From contig NC_088654.1 in the NCBI RefSeq assembly GCF_964019385.1, forward strand, positions 11,053,145 through 11,117,144: DNA of 64,000 nt. Reading direction: 5' to 3'. Position 1 is the first letter of the stretch. Each line of letters starts with the position of its first letter. Positions 49,330 to 61,954 of this stretch are shown here, one piece after another. The notes under the pieces are model-generated. The model was not told the DNA's origin, did no database searches, and was given only the letters and a program-made list of their open reading frames with translations. The position numbers and the translations under genes are program-made. This stretch comes from Sycon ciliatum (lineage: Eukaryota; Porifera; Calcarea; Leucosolenida; Sycettidae).

Positions 49330-52300
49330 AAACCATAATGTTGTAGTTGTAAGTCTAACATTACCTCTCCATCACTGCATCAGCTCAACCGCCACCACTG
49401 GACTGCCTTTTTACACTCTTTTTATTGACGAATAAACAAGAACACGGAAAAGGACTACATCTTGACAAGACGACAGGCCAAAGACTAGCTCACACAGTTT
49501 CGCGCATGCGCACAACACCACCAACCAATGACGCGTGTCCACAGCGACCAAGACGAAACAAACACGTGACACCAAATCTACCACAATATCCCGACCAAAA
49601 AAACACATACCGTCCTCGGTATGACCAAATAAAACACAATACGCAGAGACACGCAACCGCAAACAGCAAAAGTAGCCACAGGACCAACGCATGTAGCTTC
49701 CCAGAAAAAAACAGGGCAACCAAAGCCAGAAGAAAGAAAGAGAGGTGAATGTTTTAAAGAGAAGAGAAGAAACACTGCATTGCTGTCTAGCCACGCACAC
49801 ACAAAAAAACACAGGCTAAACCTAAGCCTAAAAACCGATGAGCCCTGCCCATCCACACAACGCCAGCCCAACCCATGACTGTCACCGAAAAAACAAAAAT
49901 AAATAAAATATGACTGCCTTTTTACACTCTTTTTATTGACGAATAAACAAGAACACGGAAAAGGACTACATCTTGACAAGACGACAGACCAAAGACTAGC
50001 TCACACAGTTTCGCGCATGCGCACGACACCACCAACCAATGACGCGTGTCCACAGCGACCAAGACGAAACAAACACGTGACACCAAATCTACCACAATAT
50101 CGCCGAATGCGCTCTGCACCACAATGGACTGGAGGCATCCCTCCGATTCTCTTCAGTTCTGTAGTATGTGGATCCAGCCTTGTCACTTTCTGTAGCTCTC
50201 TCACCATAAAAGCACGCATCCCTCACCCCCAGCCTAAACTACTCCGTATCATAATGGACTGCAGACATCCGTCTGAACCCCCTCCCCCTCCCCCCCCCCC
50301 CCCCAAATCCCACCAAAGACACACTCAATCACTTCGATATATATGTGAGATTCTTTCTCTTACCGGTTATTCTCTCAGCGACTGCTGCTGACAAACAAGG
50401 TGAAGGCCCTCGACCAGTCCGGCTTCTACGTTGGCAGCTGGCAGAAGTGCTTTGGCATTCTGTCCATCATCGACCATCCCGCCAGCAGCACAAACAATCA
50501 TACACTGGACTTCTGCACGCCATTCAATATCTTCGACGGATGGACACTGCCCTGTCAGGGCGAAGACACGGACACGGGTGAACTGGATCAGCAAATGAAC
50601 ATCACCAGGAAACTGAACACCGGGCAGATCAACTGCTCCGACTTCACCAAGGTCGTCCAGGCCTGGCTGAAGTCCGTACGCGCTCTGGATCTGCACGCAG
50701 TGCTCACGGAGCTGGGCGTCGGCGACGATCAGGGTCTGAACAGGACATCCCAGTGCCCTCGCCGCATTAGCAAGCCTCCCGACTCGGCCGTCCTGCGCAG
50801 CGCGTTCCAGCGTCCGCTGTCGGCATTCGTCAGCCGAGACCAAGCGCCCATCTGCAAGTCCAAGTTCTCGGACTCCATTGTTCTGAACGAGCTGGATCTG
50901 TACAAGACCAAATTCTCTACGGACGCCGCCTGGCTGTTCTTCAACTCGACGACAACAAGCTGCTACAAGCGCATCGGGAACAAGGTCTGGTACTTTCGTG
51001 GAGATTGCCAGCGTACACAGATCTACCAATTTGCTCAAAGCTACAAGTAAGTGACTCTGGGTCAGAGTTGCACGTAAGGGTCTCTCTGAGTGCAGGAATA
51101 GTATGAGAAACCAACTTTGGCTTTAAGACCATTTAATGTTGGACCGTCAGAATGCAGTGGATACCAAAAACAGTATATCCATGGTCCAGTCGCATTGCTG
51201 CAGGGGAAGACATTTTGACAAGAAATGTTTTCTGGTTAAGGGAAGGAGTTGAAAGGGAATTTGTTTTGTTCGGAATGGCATGACAGCACATTACTGTTGT
51301 GCGGCGAAGAACGACCAGGCTGGAATTTTACCAAGCACAGCATACCAATGCATACACAGTGACTCAACTGTGTATAGACTATAATACGTGAACTTAAGAA
51401 TGGTCTACGCTAGGAGGCTGCCCTCTCCTCCAGTTCTTCGGCGACCGACACTGCTGTAGTCAATCCTACAGTTACGGCTCATGCTGCATTCTTCCTTCTT
51501 TCTTTGTTTTCATCCCCAGTGAGTCGAGAAACAGCCTGCAGTTGCTGAGCAGCACGGACTTCTCCTTGGTGGGCCTGGCGGTCAAGCACTACCGGTTCCG
51601 CGCCAGCTCTGTTCCCGTCTTGCCAGGTCCTCGCCTAACGCTGACACCGTGGAGCGATGCCCTGCAGAACTCCGAAGACGCGTTCGACCTGCACATGGAA
51701 GACACGGACGAAGACGTGCCCAACGACAAATGCGCGGAAGAGAAAGCTGTAAGAAAAGGGATCTATACTTCACGCCTGGTTGTTGGGTATTGTTTCATAA
51801 GGAGAGCTATGAGCAATAGCTTCATACACCAGGCGTATAGCTCACTCTAGACAGCGTAGACGGCCACCACACCTGCAAGTGGCTGCCATAGGTATTCTAT
51901 TTTATTCCCGTAGCTATGCAGAAGACATGACTTCAGTAACGTCTGGCGCTAGCCAGGGTCAACACAGCTTTAATTCCCGTAGCTATGCAGAAGACGTGAC
52001 TTCAGTAACGTCTGGCGCTAGCCAGGGTCCACACAGCTTTAATTCCCGTAGCTATGCAAAAGACGTTACTTCAGTAACGTCTGGAGCTAGCCAGGGTCCA
52101 CACAGCTTTAATTCCCGTAGCTATGCAGAAGACGTTACTTCAGTAACGTCTGGCGCTAGCCAGGGTCCACGCAGCTTTAATTTGGTATTTGTGTGTTTGT
52201 TTGTTTGTGTCACGCCTGGCGCTATCCGTATCTGACGGCGAAAAAGCATAGGATGTTATAAATTTTTCAATTCTCCTATTATTTTTTCAGGCATATCCTG

Positions 52301-55300
52301 GGATTCGAACCCGCACTATCGCCCTACATGCATTCCCCCATACACTTTGCATTCATACCCATTCTTCCAAGTTGCTTCACGTTATAATCTTGCGTTTGAA
52401 AGCCCTATTTGAATATTGCGGGCAGCTGTATGTGGCCAGCTGTGTTTGATGGTACGGTACGGTACGGGAGACGGTGTCGTATTACCCTCGATCGTACCTG
52501 TCCCGTACCTATCCCCTACCGTACCGTGCCATCAAAGACGGCTGGCCACAATGCATATTCAAATAGGGCTTTCAAATGCAAGATCATAATGTGAAACAAC
52601 TTGGAAGAATTAGTATGTACGCGAAGTGTATCGGGGGATGCATGCAGGGCGCGCGCGATAGTGCGGGTTCGAATCCCAGGTTATGTCTTAAAAAAAGGAT
52701 TTTTTTAAAGAATTTATAACATCCCTATGTTTTTTTTTGTCTAGGTCATCAAGGCAAAAAAGCATAGCGTAGGGCCCTGAGCTTCCAAGCTCTCTCGTTT
52801 GGTGTTTGTTTGTTTGTGTCACGCCTCGCGCTATCCCGTAGCTGTCCCGTACCGTACCGTACCATCAAACACAGTTGGCCACATACAGCTGGCCGCAATA
52901 TTCAAATAGGGCTTTCAAACGCAAGATCATAACGTGAAGCAACTTGGAAGAATGAGTATGAATGCGAAGTGTATGGGGGAATGCATTTAGGGCGATAGTG
53001 CAGGTTCGAATGCCAGGTAATGCCTGAAAAAATAGGAGAATTGAAAAATTTATAACATCCCTTTTCTTTTTTTGCCGTCATCAAGGCGGTAGACGGTGTC
53101 GTATTACCCTCAACCGTACCTGTCCCGTACCTGTCCCGTACCTGTCCCGTACATGTCCCGTACCTGTCCCGTACCTATCCCGTACCGTACAATCAAAGAC
53201 GGCTGGCCACAATGCATATTCAAATAGGGCTTTCAAATACAAGATCATAACGTGAAGCAACTTGGAAGAATTATTATGTATGCGAAGTGTATCGGGGGAT
53301 GCATGCAGGGCGATAGTGCGGGTTCGAATACCTGGTTAGGCCACCCTTTGTTAATTCATTGTGTCGCGTCCCCGGCTCAGAGTGACTGGACCCCGAAATC
53401 ACTACGAGCGGCGACTGAATATAGACGTGTGGCCTCACGACAAGCCCAACACAACCCAGGGGCCAACCAATATAGCTGGCTTGGTCCAAGTTCAACCCCA
53501 CACGATCAACAGACAAAGACTGTTAGTTTTACGTTGTGAGTTGTATCAAATCCGAGCTCAAAGTAAACGAAGACAGAGAGCTGAGACCGAGTCTCGACTG
53601 CTAGACTAGACTAGACTAGACTAGACTAGAACTGAAGTAAAAGAGAGAATGAGAGCTTCTTTTATAGGGTGCTTCAGAGATATAATGGCGTGATCATGGC
53701 GAGGTAATTCCAGGAAATAGCAGAACAAGTCAAACCGGAATGTGCGCAGCCAGTCAGCAGAAATGCAGAATATACGTACGGTGATCATTCGAGAAGAAAG
53801 AGAAAGAAAGACATCGAGAGAAGAAAGACCAAATTGGGACGTGGGGAGCCCGCTCACCCACGTCAGAGTACAATGTGAGTATAATTATGAGGGTCACGTT
53901 GGGGAGCCCGCTCACCCAACGTGCCATAGTTCAGCGGCTTCTTATGGTAAGTTCTGCTGCATTCTTGGTCTTGCTTGCGTGATACTCTGACCTCTTGCGC
54001 GGTGACGGTTTTGGTTCTTGCACACGTCTCCTGCCTTGCACCTAGCTCTTGATATACAATGTCATATTAGTCTTGGCTCTTTGCACGAAGCACCGGGGCA
54101 TCGTGGAAACCTGTAGAACGTCGTAGTGACGTGGTTTTGCACAAAGCCTGGGGTCACATTTCCAGGAAGTGAAGAACTTCCAGGAAACGTACAACGCGAG
54201 AACCTACCTGACCAGGTTCCGGCCTTGGATCACATGATGTGTCATGCCAAGAAGGCATGTCACCTACGTGGGAAAGCGCGTGTCGCTCAACCTACATGCT
54301 AAGCACGTGGGACAAGACACTGGCCAAACCACGTTGTACTAAAAGGGTGTGACAGCTCAGCACAGAGCTGCTCACTACGTAGATCCTGCTGTCACAGGAC
54401 TATCAGGCAGCAGTCGTCACGTTTCTGGGACGTGACAATTGTTTAACGTCCTTTTTTTCGCGAAAAGGTACGCGGGAGGGCGGAAAAAAAACAAAAGCCC
54501 ATTCCAAAATCTGGAAACCCCAATCAAACATTTTGACCAGTAAAGCATGTGATATATACAATATTTCTGGGTCTAACGGCACTTGCAGGCATAGAACAAC
54601 ACTCTTTGATGGTACATTGGAGCACATGCCTGTCATTGCCTGATGAATCCAACAAAACAGGTACATAGCATGGAGTTAGCCTGTCATGAAGTCATTACAT
54701 CTGGATTTTTACTAGGACACACACCGTACGATATTTAAAAGCCAACATAAAAAAGAAAAAGAACACAAGACAAAGGCATGCCCGGGAGGCAAGATTATAA
54801 GTTTAAGGTCATGATCGGCACACTGTGAAACTACACAATCATGTATTTACAACTTCGCATATTATTGGTACTATCAAGAGTACATAACCCCCCAGAGTGT
54901 GCAACGCCTGATCCAGCTCTGCATAGGGTCTTGGTCGAGCGGAATCGGATCTTTGCGTCATAATACCGTACACATCTGAGTGGAACCCGGGGAGTCGCGG
55001 GTACTCTTGGATCAAAAACAATGGTGCCCTGCCTCGAGACCGGCCTTACGCTGGTGCGAAGTGTACGCATGATATCAGAAGATCCGATTCCGCTCGACCA
55101 GGACCCTACACAGAGCTGGATCGGCGTTGCACACTCTGGGGGGTTATGTACTCTTGGTACTACTACTTTCTTGTGTTTTTTTCCGGTCGGAGGCCAAAAG
55201 GTACGCGGGCGCGGACGTTAAACAACGAAAAAAGAAAGGGTGGCCTTATGTCTAAAAACAAAAAGTAGTTTTAAATTATTAGAATTTAGAACATCCCTAT

Positions 55301-58173
55301 GCTTTTTTTTGTCTAGGTCATCAAGGCAAAAAAAGCATAGCGTAGGGCCCTGAGCTTCCAAGCTCTCTCGTTTATTCACAATCACGTGGCACTAGCCAAT
55401 GAAAAGGTGATCGGTGGGTGATAGGTAATAGAGGGGAGAAAGAAAAAGTGAACTTAGGTAAACATGGCGACTACGAGGTACATGGTTACCACATCACAGA
55501 TATGCTCTCTAGTACCTCAGACCTGCCCACCGCGAAAGCGATGATAGCGAACAGCTATGTTAGACATAGCAACTTGTGCTGGGATTACACCATTCAACAG
55601 CTTGCAAGGCTGATGAATTGACCTCTAGTACACGGTCACAACATCAGAAGATGTGCGAGCTACGCCCCCGTACACACAATGGCTGGGTTGATGCTGGTGT
55701 CTACCTGAGATAGCTGCTGTCTGTCGTGTGCACAGCACTGCTGGCCTCAACACCTGATATCCCAATGTTGTCATGACGATGGACATGGAGAAAAAGCGAA
55801 GAGATAAGATCGCTATTGCTTGGATAAGTGAAGCGTAGCCTAGGAATCGGCGAGCATCGAGATCTCTCGGGATAGGAACCATCCCAACATTTGCCATCCT
55901 AACATTACCCACGAAACTTTCAATAGACGCTTTTATTAATTGGGATGTGGTAGACCAGAAAGTAAATAGTTGAATAGGGCGGCAGGGTGTTGTACAGAAT
56001 CAAGAGTACATGAAAACCAGAGTGTGCAGCTCGGATGGGTTGCTGTCACGGCGGAATTCCGTGATTACATCATTTTAGTGATGTAGTGCGTACAAGCAGG
56101 ATTCAAGCAGGTCTCTTTCTGCACAACTGCAGCTCAGTTGTACGCACTACGCCATTTCCCGCCTCAGATCTGTGCCAACTATGATGTAATCACGGAATTC
56201 CGCCGTGACAAACACCCATAGTAGAAAAGATCCCAAGCTGCACACTCTGGTTTTCATGTACTCTTGACAGAATAGATGAGAAAGCGTACTTCAACTTGAC
56301 TGCCCATTTTTTTTTCTCTGTTCTTCTCTGGCTCAGAGCCTGACGCGTATCTTGCTGCAGAGCTATTCCGATCTGATCCTGCATCCCGCCCCCGGCGAAG
56401 TGTTCGACCTGGACATCATCGTCACCGACGAGCTGCTCAACGTCCGCAGTGCCACACTCAGCATTAAGGTCAGAACAATGAATGAAAATAGCATGTTGAA
56501 TTCTGTACGTTTGGTTTTGTTTGAGCTAAGGTGTTGCGACATTGGCGGTAAATGGTGAAGAAAGTGTTTGCTTCGTACGTCACAGCTGGCGCTTCCTGCC
56601 GCATGACTTGACACAGAGGGTTGCAACCATGTCAACTCCTAAATTGGCAATGCATTGCACAGCACAGCACAGCACAGCATGGTTGAATTGCGTTACGTGT
56701 CTGTTGCTTGGCGCAGGTGAAGTCTAAGAACGGAGATGTTCTTCTGGGACACGACGACCACCAGTACAGCCCGGACGAGTTTGTCCTGTTCTCCACGGGC
56801 CAGACCAACTGGGCACTGTCGCTGCTTGGCCTTCCAGGTAAGACAGGAACATTACCGCTGGTTGCAGCACTGTCGGGCGCCGAAGAACGAACAGCCTAGA
56901 ATATCACCCAGCACAGCATACCAATGTATCACGGTGACTCAACTGTGCGTAGACCGTGATGCATGAAAATAAGAACGGTCTAGGCTACGAGGCTGAAACC
57001 CCCAGTTATTGGGCGACCGCCAGTACTGTTCTTAACCCTTTACTGTCCGATTAAAATGTATACAAGCCCACGCAACCACAAAATCTGAAACTAAAATTAG
57101 ACGTAACTTTGGTTTGAATTTGACGATTTCCACGATCTTGGGCATCCTGGAAAGGTCTTGACGAGACGAACGCAATGAGCCCACACTCGGCGCCACAGGA
57201 TGCACTGGTCCAGCGCTGCAAGCCAGGGAACGCGCAAAAGCGCTGAGCTCATGCTCCAGATCGATCTCAATCCACCATGTCACCCCTGTTGCTCGTATCG
57301 AGCTCAAATATTTTCGTAGAGACTCCCGGGAACCTACTTTTGAATTTGAATCGGTGTAGCCTTGCCAACAGGTGACGTAAACAGGGAAAATCCCAGCCGT
57401 TGACATGCGCGTCGCGCTCTGAACGCACATTTCCCGGGACCAGAATTACGAGTGCGATAACTCAGCAACCGCTCTTCGTATCGCTTCGGGAATTGTTCGA
57501 GGCGACAGCTGAGACTTTTCTCTTCGACCTACATATTTCGATCTCTCCAAAAGACCTAGATTTGAGCAAGTTACGATAATTTCAAAATGCCTACCCCATC
57601 GATCCCATTGGATCGATGCTTGTATGTACGGACAGTAAAGGGTTAAGTGCTAGTAGAGCCTGGGCATGTGTGACAGGAGCTCACAGTGTGTGTCATGTCT
57701 TTCACGTCGTACGCTGAGGGAATAGATGATGTGCAAATTAGTGTAACACAGCTAATTTTAGCGCCGGTGATATTTTAGATTCCTGACTCTCTGCTCCACC
57801 GTTTCCCTCCTGCTATGGCAATGTGTATGTTCTCACCCAGGTTCTGAAGGTTACCTGACTATCAAGGCCGAAGGTGATTACAACCAGCGGCCGTCGGCTG
57901 ACGAGCAGCTCGAACTGAGAATCCCGTTCCGCCTGCGTAACTGCCACTTCGGCTTCGACCAGCCGATCATTCGTGATTTAGACCAGGTAATAACCACTCA
58001 CAACCTGTGCAGGAGCGTAGCTGGTTCCTGCCCCCCTTTAGGGTGTGTGTGGGGGGGGGGGGGGGAGGGGTTGCACAGCCGCATATGTGTAGGATGGCTG
58101 GTGCATTTCATTCATGGTCATTATGTGCATGCTGAACCTAGGTCGAAATTTTTAGGGGGAGAGGGGGGCACAT

Positions 58174-58206
<33 letters not shown>

Positions 58207-59463
58207 CCCCATGCGGGCTACACGCCTGACCTGTGCATTGTAGTAGCCTGATCCCGAGCAACAGCCTCGCAGGATTTTAACACCGTGATCTGAGTGAACA
58301 TTTGTTAGCAGGATCTAGACCGGGTACAAAGTACAGTATTGTCGGCCGGCCACAATGAAGGCTGCGTGCCGAGCAGAGCACCCATGGCTTGGAGGTCAGA
58401 GTTGCACAATAGCCTAGGAGAAGTTGAGATGCACGGTATTTGTGAGGTGACGCGAAAGTTCAGATCGCCTTATTTCGCTCGCGCGTTGGAAAACAAGCGA
58501 GTGACACGTCGAAATTTGGAGTTTTACGCCAAATTTGACGTGAAGTTGAGCGTCACGTCAGAGATAACATGCATCTTAACCTCTCTACTCTGGAAGTTAT
58601 AATAATATTACTCTTGATGCTATGTATCTCATCTGGTGATGGTTAACACAGGCACAGCGCTACGTGGACGATCTGACCCGCTGTCGTAAGGACAAGACGC
58701 TGGCAAACTGCTCTCAGCTCAGCTCGGGTAGCACACAGCTGTCGCGGCTGACCTGTCGCTGCCCGCGCGACCGTCAGGGGGTCAAGGACTGCGAGCTGGG
58801 ACGACGCATCAACATCCGCAGCGACTACTGGGCGGGCTTCTGGGAAAACAAGTTACAAACGGAAGTCTGGCAGCGCAAGCACATCTCCGAGTATCGCACC
58901 GGCGAGTTTCGACAGCAGGACCGAGACCCGTTCGGTCGCTACGACAACGATTTCAAAATCGCCCCGTGCAACGGCCTGTGCTCGGACCACGGGCGCAACA
59001 CCTCGTGGCCGCTGGACGAGGTCAGTCCGTGCAACACCGACATGGGCCGCGTGGGACCGCTGTGCGGAATGTGCAAGGACAACACGTATGTGCTTGTGTC
59101 CTCCGAGGTAAGCCACCGCCGCCGCTATGCTGATAATTCTGGATTTTCCTTTCAATAGTTTGTGCGTATCATGACAGGGACGTCACAGGGCAGTGGGGAG
59201 TGGTGCTGCCGGGGTACGAGGGGGTCCCATGTGGGAAAAATCGGGTTTTTCACCCAGCAGGGCATGTTTTAGCACTCTACAGGCGCTCTGAGAGGACCAT
59301 CCTGGACGCAAAGTGGTACAACCATGGCCGTACTGTTCGTACCGTGTGTGATGCCCCTGCATCATCGGAATACATGTTCATGTTGATTCACTGATCAATA
59401 GTTTTGTTGTGACCTTTTACCACTCTGCCGTAAGCGAACTGAGTGATTGCTACTCTTCTCGGC

Positions 59464-59542
<79 letters not shown>

Positions 59543-61831
59543 GTGTGCCTGTGTGTGTGTGTGTGTGTATGTGTGTGCCACTTGTGCCGTGTGTGTGTGT
59601 GTTTATGCAGTGGTGTAAGCCGTGTGACCAGCGTCTGTACGGTGGCATTGGCCTGTACGTGATCATCGTCATCATGGTCACAGCGCTGGTCTTCTTCGTT
59701 CTCGTCTACCTGGAGGTGCGAGTCACCGCCACACTCGACTCATGGCTATTCTTCATGCAGGTATGTTGATGAAACACTTGAAGTTTGTGCCCCGAAAAGC
59801 TTTTTTCAACACAACCATAGATCAGCAATGCACTGTTCAACGCCCCCACACAACCATGCCCAGGTGGCTGTGTGGGGTGTTTATGGTACAAATGACGTCA
59901 TTGCGCATTGGGCGTATTGCATTTTGTACTCGGGATTGGCTGATGTGTTGAGACTTAGTACAGGTGAAACTAACCTTCTTACATGACACGTACGTTTCAG
60001 TGCAGATCTGAATGCAAGAATGTCTTTCTGTCTGTCTCTACTGTACTGCGTGATAATCAGGCGGTGTTTTGCCTCTACCCGGATAATTTGATCGTGGGCG
60101 CCATCTCCTACAACAGCCTCACCTACGGCCTTGGGCAGCTATGCCTGTCCAAGCAACTGCAGCGCATCGAGGCTAAGATGCTGCTCGTCATCCAGCCGGG
60201 CGTTCTGTTCACCATGCTGGGCACGTTCAAGCTGCTCGAGCAGACCGCCGTCGGAATTCGCATGATGGACTGGCTCAGCAAAGGGCGCGAGAGCGAGCGC
60301 ATGCTGCCACGCGTCCTCTGGCTGTGCGTCCTGTACAGCAGCAGCTCGCTTGCGTACGTAGCCTTGACCATGCTGACGTGCGTGAACCTGGACAACCACG
60401 GCCTTAAGGTGCTGTTCGTGGACGGCTCGGTGGAGTGCTTCAACAGCGTCCATCAGCCGTACGCCGTCTTCTCCATTCTCATCCTCATGCTGCTCATTCT
60501 GCCGCCGCTGGTCATTCTGGTCGTGGCGCCCAACTGGTCCAGGTCCAAGCGTGGCGGCACGTTTGTCAACTCCTTCATCGACATTGCCAAGTCGATCTAC
60601 CGCCGCCGCTACCACACCTGGCCGGCCATCAGTCTCGGCCGGCGGCTGATGTTCGCCGTCTTCCTGACGGTGATCACGGACGGGCCGTCGCGCCGCCTCG
60701 CCATGACGATACACGCCCTGGTGCTGCTGGCCCTGCACGCCGTGTTCAAGTAAGCTACTCTGCTGATCATGTACATGTACAGTACTGGCCAAAGAAATCC
60801 AACCTCATGAATAAAATAGCGTTGCCGGGCGCTGCGCAGCCCTACAGTCCGGCATTTCAAAACTATAGACGCGTACCTAGGCAAAAACCGTTATGCCAGC
60901 ATCTATACCACATAAAATCTGTGATCTCTTTGTGCATAAATTTTTCCAAATTGGGCGTCTGTTATCCAATCCTTTAGAAACTATATGAGAGTAATTGTGG
61001 AGCGATCCTGAGCAATATTCCGAAAACTATTCTCAAAAAGTTCCAGCCAAATTTGAAATATTTCAAAAACCCTACGCGTCTATAGTTTTGAAATGGACTG
61101 TAGCACTACACGTACACTGGTCTGTGCACTCGAACGCGGCGCTACTTTATTGATGAGGTTGGATTTCTCTGGTCAGAACTTTAGATTCACGCCCTGGTGC
61201 TGCTGGCCTTCCATGCCGTCTTCGAGTAAGCTCCTCTGCTCCATGTACGTGTAAAATAGTGAGCATGAACTCGGTATGATAATTCTTGATATGCACAAAG
61301 CAGTCAATGAAAGGAAGAGACAGAGAATTACAGAAATGGGGAGAGAGAGAGAGATAGAGAGATTATAACGATACACGCACTGGTGCTGCTGGCTTTGAAT
61401 GTCGTCTTCAAGTAAGCTACTCTGCTCCATGTACATAGTTATAGGAGTGGACGTGAACTCAGTATGGGAAGTCTTGACCCACACAAGGTAGACTATGGAA
61501 GACAAAACAAAGAAATAGAGAAAGGGAGATAGAGAGATTAAGGAGAAAGGGAGATAGAGAGATTAAGGAGAAAGGGAGATAGAGAGATTAAGGAGAAAGG
61601 GAGATAGAGAGATTAAGGAGAAAGGGAGATAGAGAGATTAAGGAGAAAATGAGATAGAGAGATTAAGGAGAGAAAGAGGCACAACGGGACAGTTGGAGAG
61701 GGAGAGAGAGAAATAGCTTTTAGCAAATCAAACATATCTTATCCCACTATGACTACATGTTCGTGTGTGTGTGTGTGTGTGCGTGTGCGTGTGCGTATGT
61801 GTGTGTGTGTGTGTGTGTGCGTATGTGTGTG

Positions 61832-61875
<44 letters not shown>

Positions 61876-61876
61876 C

Positions 61877-61954
<78 letters not shown>

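Larger units (their letters stand above)
48797..50378. other. Intron 3 of the beta-helix membrane gene
   Basis: It holds a poly(C) tract (49289-49315) leading into a short CA run, and two 190-bp direct repeats (49401-49590 and 49912-50101) spaced 511 bases apart. No exon is seen. Confidence 0.6.
51749..56336. other. Intron 5 of the beta-helix membrane gene (4.6 kb)
   Basis: It is made almost entirely of structured repeats: the 69-bp minisatellite (51902-52180), a large inverted repeat (52196-53090), a solo LTR (53362-54437) in a further inverted repeat (about 53327-55250), and two foldbacks with AAGAGTACAT ends (54872-55163, 55995-56271). No extra exon was found; 55380-55990 shows nothing recognisable. 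Confidence 0.65.

Noticed and set aside
51902..52180. CRISPR-like array
   Set aside because: Contiguous 69-bp units without unique spacers in a eukaryotic intron; it is a minisatellite.
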